A stretch of DNA of 6,127 bases from a bacterium (GTDB lineage: Bacteria > Verrucomicrobiota > Verrucomicrobiia > Opitutales > UBA953), in the NCBI GenBank assembly GCA_009926645.1, contig RFOO01000069.1:1-6127 (forward strand), in the 5' to 3' direction. Below, one piece after another: positions 1 to 4,858 of the stretch. Position numbers and translations under genes: made by a program. Below the pieces are notes generated by a model. The model made no database searches. It worked only from the letters and a program-made list of their open reading frames with translations, and had not been told where the DNA came from. Positions within the stretch are counted from its first letter, which is position 1, and each line of letters starts with the position of its first letter.

Positions 1-596
1 ACTTTCCCACGTTCAGCCGAAATCGTTCCTTGATTAACGATTTTTGCCGCAATCATAGCGACCAGCGCACCTTTGCCATTATCCACTGCAACAATATTTC
101 CTTCATTGGTAATCGCAGCGGCACTCTTACCCGAGAAAGAAAACTTACCAGACATGAAATCAGACGTGGCCATATTCAGGGTCGATGCCACTAAACCTCC
201 CACATTCACCTGCGAAGTCTTCGTAAAAATAATCCCGTTCGGATTAATCAAAAATACTTTTCCGTTGGCATTCAGGGCACCTTGAATCGAAGAAACGTCC
301 GATCCCATCACACGATTCAGCGAAATCGCCGAACTGTCAGGCTGGACAATATTAACCGTATTTCCTGCACCAATCGAAAAAGAACCCCAGTCTGTCACCA
401 TTTTCGAGGTGGACTGATTAATTGTCATCGCCTCCCCCTGCGTATGAATCGACCCACTCCCTGCCACAATCTTACCTTGAGTTGGCAAATCGGCGGCTAA
501 AAGACTAGAGGAATACCCAGCGAACAGTAAAGCGGCAGCGATTAGCCATTGCTGACAATGTTTTTTACCCGGATTTTTTAGAGTTTTTTGACACAT
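1..596 (-). CDS. TpsA-type exoprotein, N-terminal part with TPS (haemagglutination activity) domain; C-terminus beyond left edge
   Basis: Reading leftward from ATG at 596-594, the frame stays open for 198 codons to the window edge. Residues 1-35 look like a signal peptide: a lysine-containing N-region, a hydrophobic core (WLIAAALLFAGY, about 17-28), and likely cleavage after LLAA. Residues about 40-150 match the filamentous-haemagglutinin N-terminal TPS domain: VNIVQPDSSAISLNRVMG at 81-98, then ALNANGKVFLINPNGIIF at 107-124, including the family hallmark NPNGI (118-122). Later residues (AITNEGNIVA, KIVNQGTISA) are typical beta-helix turns. In this family the domain is recognised by an Omp85-like TpsB pore that secretes a long beta-helical adhesin, toxin or enzyme. 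No partner is visible, and the effector end is off the edge, so the activity is unknown. There is no Shine-Dalgarno sequence before the ATG. The domain call is firm; the full length is not known. Confidence 0.9.
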   Translation of the reverse strand, partial: MCQKTLKNPGKKHCQQWLIAAALLFAGYSSSLLAADLPTQGKIVAGSGSIHTQGEAMTINQSTSKMVTDWGSFSIGAGNTVNIVQPDSSAISLNRVMGSDVSSIQGALNANGKVFLINPNGIIFTKTSQVNVGGLVASTLNMATSDFMSGKFSFSGKSAAAITNEGNIVAVDNGKGALVAMIAAKIVNQGTISAERGK

Positions 597-612
597 AAAA
601 TTTTCTGAAATG

Positions 613-679
613 TAATACTATTGTAACTACACTATTGCGACAATGGATATAAATCACTTCCCGTGCGCTAATACTGTTG
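613..679. repeat. Repeated TAATACTRTTG motif upstream of the exoprotein gene
   Basis: TAATACTATTG at 613-623 recurs as TAATACTGTTG at 669-679 (10 of 11 bases). The core ACTATTG occurs again at 631-637. A small perfect dyad, ATTG-CGA-CAAT, lies at 634-644. The copies sit directly upstream of the exoprotein start and overlap the weak promoter hexamers, so they could be regulator binding sites. That role is inference. Confidence 0.35.
615..643 (-). promoter_or_regulatory. Possible proximal promoter of the exoprotein gene
   Basis: On the minus strand TTGTCG (643-638) and TAGTAT (620-615) are separated by 17 bases, each matching four of six bases of the sigma70 hexamers. Transcription would begin near 608, leaving only about a dozen untranslated bases before the ATG at 596. 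The region is AT-rich, so chance matches are likely. This is a weak call. Confidence 0.22.
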
Positions 680-771
680 CGCTCTTATCTTTTATTTTAT
701 AACTCTACAAAACTGAATCCTAACCAAACATGTAAGGTATAGGATTAAGAATTTTAATCAATCGATTCACT

Positions 772-795
772 TTGGCTTAGGGCAATTTAAGCCAA
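772..795. repeat. Perfect 8-bp stem-loop in the intergenic region
   Basis: TTGGCTTA (772-779) and TAAGCCAA (788-795) are exact reverse complements around an 8-base loop. No U-run follows on either strand, so it does not read as an intrinsic terminator. It would lie within any long leader transcribed toward the exoprotein gene. Confidence 0.5.
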
Positions 796-815
796 TAATA
801 GCAGGGTAAATTTGA

Positions 816-849
816 TTTTTTATTTTCCGCATGAGCGGTTAATAAAAAA
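816..849. repeat. Inverted repeat with 15-base arms and ATGA loop
   Basis: The left arm (816-830) is TTTTTTATTTTCCGC and the right arm (835-849) is GCGGTTAATAAAAAA. Thirteen of fifteen positions pair around the loop ATGA. On both strands the T-rich arm is 5' and the A-rich arm is 3', so the U-run is on the wrong side for a standard intrinsic terminator. The whole structure could form a long AU-rich hairpin with a GC tip in a leader RNA, or be a DNA palindrome. Confidence 0.6.
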
Positions 850-946
850 GGACCCTCTTTATTTTAACTCCTATACAGAGATCATGAATGCATCTCAATT
901 TCCGCATGTGTCTAAATGTTCACCATCAATTTTTGCTAATTTGTTA

Positions 947-961
947 TTAGAATAATTCTAA
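947..961. promoter_or_regulatory. Candidate Fur/PerR-family operator (7-1-7 palindrome)
   Basis: TTAGAAT-A-ATTCTAA is a perfect 7-1-7 dyad. It has the architecture of Fur-superfamily boxes and differs from the PerR consensus TTATAAT-n-ATTATAA by one symmetrical pair of bases. It overlaps the -10 element of the best minus-strand promoter candidate (955-983), the position expected of a repressor site. Because the region is AT-rich, a palindrome of this size is not improbable by chance, so the regulator assignment is inference. Confidence 0.35.
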
Positions 962-983
962 ACAATAGATATAAGAGTAACAA
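955..983 (-). promoter_or_regulatory. Candidate sigma70-type promoter directed toward the exoprotein gene
   Basis: On the minus strand TTGTTA (983-978) is followed after 17 bases by TAGAAT (960-955), which matches five of six -10 positions. Transcription would start near 948 and give a structured leader of about 350 bases before the exoprotein ATG at 596. The 7-1-7 palindrome covers the -10. A competing pair, TTGAGA (898-893) and TATAGG (875-870), also with 17-base spacing, shows how easily such matches arise here. Confidence 0.33.
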
Positions 984-993
984 AATTGATCGT

Positions 994-1090
994 GCTTCGC
1001 TTCAGGGCTTCGCCCCAATCCTTACGGATTGCCTGCTCGCCTGCGGCTCGCCGAACCCAGGGGTTCTCATCCCCCTTACATCCTTAGGAT
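994..1090. repeat. Cluster of back-to-back short palindromes downstream of tRNA-Ser
   Basis: Consecutive small hairpins pack this stretch: GGGC-TTC-GCCC (1005-1015), CAATCC-TTAC-GGATTG (1016-1031), GCC-TGC-GGC (1039-1047), GAACC-CAGG-GGTTC (1053-1066) and ATCC-TTA-GGAT (1080-1090). Two direct repeats add to the pattern: GCTTCGC (994-1000, 1007-1013) and GCTCGCC (1035-1041, 1046-1052). An alternative pairing, AGGGG (1059-1063) with CCCCT (1072-1076), competes with the fourth hairpin. No U-run follows, so it is not a plain terminator. It resembles a dispersed intergenic palindromic repeat of the REP/MITE kind or a structured RNA; which of these cannot be decided from one copy. Confidence 0.6.
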
Positions 1091-1099
1091 TATCTCGTT

Positions 1100-1126
1100 C
1101 ACCAATCTACTAATCCACTAGTTCAC
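1100..1126. repeat. Short degenerate octamer tandem repeat
   Basis: Three adjacent 8-base units, CACCAATC (1100-1107), TACTAATC (1108-1115) and CACTAGTT (1116-1123), are followed by CAC. GTTCAC brackets the stretch at 1097-1102 and 1121-1126. It lies between the hairpin cluster and the 3' end of tRNA-Ser. Confidence 0.45.
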
Positions 1127-1137
1127 ATTTAAAAACG

Positions 1138-1224
1138 CGGAGAGAGAGGGATTCGAACCCCCGGATGCCTTGCGGCACCGCCTGATTTCAAGTCAGGTGC
1201 AATCGACCACTCTGCCATCTCTCC
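1138..1224 (-). tRNA. tRNA-Ser (anticodon UGA)
   Basis: The minus strand folds as a class II tRNA of 87 bases. The acceptor stem is GGAGAGA (1224-1218) with TCTCTCC (1145-1139). The anticodon stem CCTGA/TCAGG carries loop CTTGAAA, with anticodon TGA at 1190-1188. The long variable arm (1180-1163) has a six-pair stem and a GCAA loop. The T arm has the invariant TTCGAAT loop. Discriminator base G at 1138 is the serine identity base. CCA is not encoded and must be added after transcription. It decodes UCA and probably other UCN codons. The 3' end faces the AT-rich region and the exoprotein gene. Confidence 0.97.
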
Positions 1225-1276
1225 GTTCCTGCACCTTGGCACACTGCGGGTTTTGCCTCAAGCGCATTCGGAGGGT

Positions 1277-1334
1277 TTCCCTTGAATAATCTATGCAATT
1301 CTCAGCCGATGCCTTGCTTCCACTATCAAGGGAA
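1277..1334 (+). promoter_or_regulatory. Inverted repeat that could mask the start of the DUF2851 gene
   Basis: TTCCCTTGA (1277-1285) is the exact reverse complement of TCAAGGGAA (1326-1334). The right arm contains the only purine-rich ribosome-binding-like sequence (AAGGG, 1328-1332) and the first base of the ATG. In an mRNA starting upstream of 1277, pairing of the arms would hide the start region. No convincing promoter was identified, so the regulatory role is speculative. Confidence 0.28.
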
Positions 1335-2464
1335 TGTCTACCTGTAATCGCGTTGAAGAACTCGAAGGACCCTACGGTCCCTTTGCTATTGGTGAGAGAG
1401 CCATCCAGCGGCTTTGGGCCTCCGGCGAGATAACCAATCCACTCTATAGCACCAACAAAAACTCCCTAAGCATTCTTTCTCCAGGAAATTGGAATCGGGG
1501 ATCGGGCCCCGATTTTCTGGGAGCCGAAATTCTGGTTAATCATGAACGGCGACGCGGTGATATCGAAATCCACCTGCGCTGTAGCGACTGGGAAGCCCAT
1601 GGACACCAGCATAACCCATCTTTTGCGAACGTGATACTACACGCCGTACTCCTCCCTGGCGTTCATGAAGTTACAACACTGTCAGGCGCTAACCCCGAGA
1701 CAGTCGTCCTTCTACCCTACTTACCTCGCGACTTGGAAGACATCGCCGAAGAAGATGCTCTGCTGGAACTAAGGGGTCGAGCTGGAGAAGTCGCACGAAA
1801 AGTCCGAGAGAGCGAAAAAGATCTCCATCACGGACTAAAACGTAGGGCACTCGAACGACTCAAAAATAAAACGAAATACGCTCAAGCACGCCTCAAAGAG
1901 AATGGCTGGAATCAAGCCCTACATGAAATGGTATTTGAAAGTCTTGGACTCGGAGGAAACCGCGCTCCGATGTCTGAACTCGCCCACACCTACCCTCCCG
2001 AACAAATGACATTGCTCGGCGTCGATGCGATTTACCTAAAAAAATCAGGCCGGTGGCGCTTACGGGGACTTCGCCCAGCTGGCCACCCTTACCGACGAAT
2101 TGCACAATACTTAGAGCTAAATCGCCGCCAACCACTGTGGCGTGAGCAGATTAAGGATTGGGCAAATGATTTACCATCCATGCCCCTACCCAGCATGCGA
2201 AGACATTTAATCGACGACATCCTCGGTCGCGTATTCCCCGATGGAAGAGCCGATACTTTATGCCTCAACGCCATCATGCCTTTAATCGAAGCCATGGGAA
2301 AATCTATCGAACAACAGTGGTTTGATTGGCCTCCAGGCAACCATCCCGAAGATATTCAAGAAGCCCGCCGAGTTTTGGGATTAACGGGTGCCACGCGAAA
2401 CTATGAAATACAAGGTATCCTCGATGTGATTCGACGCTCCTATCCCCCCATCGAAAAAAACTAA
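1334..2464 (+). CDS. DUF2851 family protein
   Basis: A 376-residue protein with the N-terminal signature of the DUF2851 family: GNWNRGSGPDFLGAEI (51-66), GDIEIH (75-80), then a Trp and His-rich stretch W86, H89, H91, H93, and VILHAVL (100-106). The function of the family is unknown. The GPDF to GDIEIH spacing recalls a D...ExK-type nuclease core with His in place of Lys, but that is inference. The middle part (about 133-195) is highly charged and probably helical. There is no signal peptide or membrane segment, so it is likely cytoplasmic. The ATG at 1334 is the first in-frame start after a stop at 1283; AAGGG lies only one base before it, too close for normal Shine-Dalgarno pairing, and no other in-frame start precedes the conserved region. 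The gene stands alone on the plus strand and converges on sufS. Confidence 0.88.
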   Translation: MSTCNRVEELEGPYGPFAIGERAIQRLWASGEITNPLYSTNKNSLSILSPGNWNRGSGPDFLGAEILVNHERRRGDIEIHLRCSDWEAHGHQHNPSFANVILHAVLLPGVHEVTTLSGANPETVVLLPYLPRDLEDIAEEDALLELRGRAGEVARKVRESEKDLHHGLKRRALERLKNKTKYAQARLKENGWNQALHEMVFESLGLGGNRAPMSELAHTYPPEQMTLLGVDAIYLKKSGRWRLRGLRPAGHPYRRIAQYLELNRRQPLWREQIKDWANDLPSMPLPSMRRHLIDDILGRVFPDGRADTLCLNAIMPLIEAMGKSIEQQWFDWPPGNHPEDIQEARRVLGLTGATRNYEIQGILDVIRRSYPPIEKN

Positions 2465-3678
2465 ACCATCATCTTTTGGATTCGTTGCAATGATGCAGCC
2501 AAACGATCCACCTCTTCCAACGTATTATAAAAAGCGAACGATGCCCGAGCTGTTCCCGAGATACCTAAATGCTTCATCAAGGGCATACAGCAGTGGTGCC
2601 CAGTTCGAATCGCAATTCCATCAGCATCGAGCAAAGTTCCAATGTCGTGAGGATGGCCACCCTCGATTAAAAAGGAAATGACCGAAACTTTTTGGGAAGC
2701 CTCGCCGATAATGCGTAAACCAGGAATCGTTTTTAATTTCTCAGTCGCCACTTGTAGAAGCTTTTGCTCATGCGCATGCGCTAATTCACGACGTGGTTGA
2801 AAATAATTTAAAGCCGCCGCAAGCCCAATGACTCCCGCAATATCAGGAGTACCCGCTTCAAAACGCTCAGGAGCCTCACGAAAAGTCGTCCCCGCAAAAT
2901 CAACTTTACGAATCATATCACCACCCGATTGATACGGAGGCATTTGATCGAGCAACTCCGGACGACCCCACAGCACTCCAATTCCAGTTGGTCCAAATGT
3001 TTTATGCCCTGAAAAACAATAGAAGTCGCAACCTAAGGCGGGAAGATCGACCGCGAAATGCGCAGCCGATTGGCACCCATCAATCAAAACCGTAGCCCCG
3101 ACTGCCTTGGCCAACTGAGTCATTTTCACCACCGGGTTGATGGTGCCTAGTGCATTGGAAACATGAGCGAAGGCGACCAAACGCGTTTTGCTTGATAAAA
3201 GTTTTTGATAGGCCTCTAAATCGACCTCTCCGCGTGCCGTAACAGGTGCGACGACAATTTTAGCTCCTTTTTTTTCTGCAATAATCTGCCAAGGCACAAT
3301 GTTAGCATGATGCTCAAGAGCGGTTAAAAGAATCTCATCACCCGAATTGAGATGAGCCCTTCCCCAAGACTCGGCGACTAAGTTAATCGCTTCTGTCGCA
3401 CCACGAACAAAAACACAGCCGCGTGATTCGGGCAGCCCTAAAAACCGTGCAACAACCTCTCGCGCCTGTTCAAAGGCAACGGTCGCCTCTTCACTTAACA
3501 AATGCACCCCTCGATGCACATTGGCATTAGCAAAGGAATAATAATGCGAAATCGCATCAATCACCGCCTGAGGTTTTTGCGAAGTAGCTGCATTATCTAA
3601 ATAAGTCAGCGGGCGGCCATGAACCGACCTTCCTAAAATCGGAAAGTCGCGTCGAAAACTGGCAACATCGGAGACCAT
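2461..3678 (-). CDS. sufS: Class II cysteine desulfurase SufS
   Basis: 405 residues, nearly the length of E. coli SufS. This PLP enzyme turns cysteine into alanine and passes the sulfur as a persulfide into Fe-S cluster assembly in the cytoplasm. Visible landmarks are DNAATSQKP (28-36), EHHANIVPWQ with PLP-stacking H123, N175, D200 and Q203 for the cofactor ring, and FSGHK with the Schiff-base lysine K226. The active-site loop RTGHHCCMPLM (358-368) has catalytic Cys at 363, by alignment to HHC in E. coli SufS. R378 lies in ARASFAFYNT. The second adjacent Cys at 364 is unusual, since E. coli has Ala there. It could instead be called CsdA, but HHC-MPLM favours SufS. It lies 50 bases downstream of ftsZ on the same strand with no visible terminator between, so cotranscription is possible. 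No sufBCD, sufE or sufU is in the window, and no Shine-Dalgarno sequence precedes the ATG. Confidence 0.95.
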   Translation of the reverse strand: MVSDVASFRRDFPILGRSVHGRPLTYLDNAATSQKPQAVIDAISHYYSFANANVHRGVHLLSEEATVAFEQAREVVARFLGLPESRGCVFVRGATEAINLVAESWGRAHLNSGDEILLTALEHHANIVPWQIIAEKKGAKIVVAPVTARGEVDLEAYQKLLSSKTRLVAFAHVSNALGTINPVVKMTQLAKAVGATVLIDGCQSAAHFAVDLPALGCDFYCFSGHKTFGPTGIGVLWGRPELLDQMPPYQSGGDMIRKVDFAGTTFREAPERFEAGTPDIAGVIGLAAALNYFQPRRELAHAHEQKLLQVATEKLKTIPGLRIIGEASQKVSVISFLIEGGHPHDIGTLLDADGIAIRTGHHCCMPLMKHLGISGTARASFAFYNTLEEVDRLAASLQRIQKMMV

Positions 3679-3728
3679 AAAGGTTTTAACTTAGAAAAGA
3701 GCTAAAGGGGTGCAACTGGGAAGCGCGA

Positions 3729-4856
3729 TTACTTAGGAGGAGATAAGCGAATGGAGCGTCGAATATAAGTGGGGACATCGATATCAACCCCATCAACAAA
3801 GGTAAATGGTGCACTACCAAAAATACCTCGTCGCAAAGACTCTTCCGTCGCAAAACCAAACAAGGCTTGGTTAGGATCTCCAGCTTTTGCGGTCTTACGC
3901 ATTTTGGGCGCCTTGGGAGCTGGCGCAGAAGCTCCAATCACAGCAACCTCTACGCCATCCCCTAGTTCAGGCTTAATCCGAGCCCCTACAATCGTCGTTG
4001 TCTCTCCACCGAACTTAGCCCGAATAATATTCACCGCCTCAAACGCATCAGAAGCCGAGAGAGCAGATCCTCCAGTAACAGACACAAAGAGTGAGGCCAC
4101 TTTGGAAATTACATCTGGTCCATGCGCCAAGGCAGATTCAGTTGCAGCACGCGCCGCAAGGAGAGCGGCCTGAGGCCCTTGCGCCTTGCCCGATGTAAAT
4201 AAGGTCGGAGAACCTGGATGAGCGAGAATCGAACGTAAGGCCGCGGGATCCACTGGAACCAAAGCCCCAGCTTCAAAAATACTGGCTAGAGCACGGAGAG
4301 CCCCAGCAACCCAATCATCCGCAGCGGCAAAAGCCTCGGCCAACGAAGCGTCGGCAGAAACTTGCAAAGAAAGTAAATCATTTTGCACCACCACCAACCC
4401 GTGAGCCTTCGCCGATAACTTTTCCAAAGCATCGCTGGCTAAACGTTTACGTCTTTCGCCTTCATGCGAAAAAGGAATCGTAGCAAAAGCCAAAACGGTT
4501 GAGCCTGCCTCCGTTGCTATCGTTGCCAAAGCAGGAGCCGCACCACTACCCAAACCTCCACCCAAGCCTGTGACCAAGACCACAATCGGTACGCCTGTAA
4601 AAAGTCGACGAAGCGCTGGCTCTTCCGATTCGATGGCAGCCAAACCCAAAGCCGATTCACCCCCCGTTCCCATACCTCGAGTGAGCGACCGACCTAATTG
4701 AAGAGTCTCTGCGACCGCAGAATTTTGCAGAGCATTTAAATCAGCATCCAATAAAACCGCGCGAACTTGTGGCGGAAGCGAGGAAGCCAAACGCGCTACC
4801 ATTGAGCAACCCGCCCCACCTAGACCGACTAATAGAATGGAAGCAGTGGATGACAT
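3729..4856 (-). CDS. ftsZ: Cell division protein FtsZ, divergent
   Basis: 375 residues with the FtsZ architecture: N-terminal glycine loop VGLGGAG (10-16), DADLNAL (37-43), RGMGTGG (60-66), tubulin-signature loop TGLGGGLGSGAAP (96-108), PFSHEGERR (128-136) with E132 and R136 as the expected nucleotide contacts, QND (158-160), and EAFAAADD (174-181). A Pro/Ala/Lys-rich linker (about 309-345) leads to the terminal peptide DIDVPTYIRRS (358-368), the equivalent of DIPxFLRR that binds FtsA. Two catalytic regions are altered. The signature GGGTGTG is GGGLGSG, with Thr replaced by Leu. The T7 loop NxDFADV reads PVDPAAL (201-207), keeping one Asp but losing the Asn and the second, catalytic Asp. GTP turnover may therefore be reduced or arranged differently. 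Only two bases separate it from the ftsA stop, implying translational coupling, and it has no Shine-Dalgarno sequence. Confidence 0.9.
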   Translation of the reverse strand: MSSTASILLVGLGGAGCSMVARLASSLPPQVRAVLLDADLNALQNSAVAETLQLGRSLTRGMGTGGESALGLAAIESEEPALRRLFTGVPIVVLVTGLGGGLGSGAAPALATIATEAGSTVLAFATIPFSHEGERRKRLASDALEKLSAKAHGLVVVQNDLLSLQVSADASLAEAFAAADDWVAGALRALASIFEAGALVPVDPAALRSILAHPGSPTLFTSGKAQGPQAALLAARAATESALAHGPDVISKVASLFVSVTGGSALSASDAFEAVNIIRAKFGGETTTIVGARIKPELGDGVEVAVIGASAPAPKAPKMRKTAKAGDPNQALFGFATEESLRRGIFGSAPFTFVDGVDIDVPTYIRRSIRLSPPK

Positions 4857-4858
4857 CG

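Larger units (their letters stand above)
597..1137. other. AT-rich gene-free region between the exoprotein gene and tRNA-Ser
   Basis: About 540 bases with no convincing protein gene on either strand. Bases 600-990 are clearly richer in A and T than the flanking genes, while 991-1080 is GC-rich. The region carries several dyad structures annotated separately, promoter-like hexamer pairs on the minus strand, and a 10-base direct repeat, TTTCCGCATG, at 824-833 and 899-908. A minus-strand frame of 21 codons starting at 832 has no ribosome-binding site and is not called. The region would be the 5' leader or control region of the exoprotein gene as well as the downstream flank of the tRNA gene. Confidence 0.75.

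Noticed and set aside
73..500. Two plus-strand open frames (73-285 and 282-500) opposite the exoprotein gene
   Set aside because: They are antisense to a frame with a clear signal peptide and TPS domain, and their translations have no recognisable family features.
767..832. A 21-codon minus-strand frame starting at 832 in the leader region
   Set aside because: It has no ribosome-binding site, lies partly in the 816-849 dyad and ends soon after; there is no support beyond an ATG.
870..898. Promoter-like pair TTGAGA and TATAGG, 17 bases apart, on the minus strand
   Set aside because: Its score is similar to the chosen promoter but it has no associated operator, and such matches are expected by chance in AT-rich DNA.
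1052..1058. CGAACCC shared with the tRNA T-arm, a possible attachment-site remnant
   Set aside because: The identity is only seven bases and is part of a local palindrome, too short for an integration repeat.
994..1126. CRISPR-like repeat array
   Set aside because: The repeats are short palindromes and octamers with no unique spacers of regular length and no cas genes nearby.
3679..3728. CTTAG...CTAAAG as a terminator between ftsZ and sufS
   Set aside because: The stem is short and bulged and is not followed by a U-run.
3686..3937. Minus-strand frame overlapping the end of ftsZ and the gap before sufS
   Set aside because: It is out of frame with ftsZ, mostly inside it, and shows no motif.
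3769..4173. A 134-codon plus-strand frame opposite ftsZ
   Set aside because: It is antisense to the FtsZ linker and C-terminal domain, its Ala/Pro-rich composition mirrors the FtsZ codons, and it has no ribosome-binding site or family motif.
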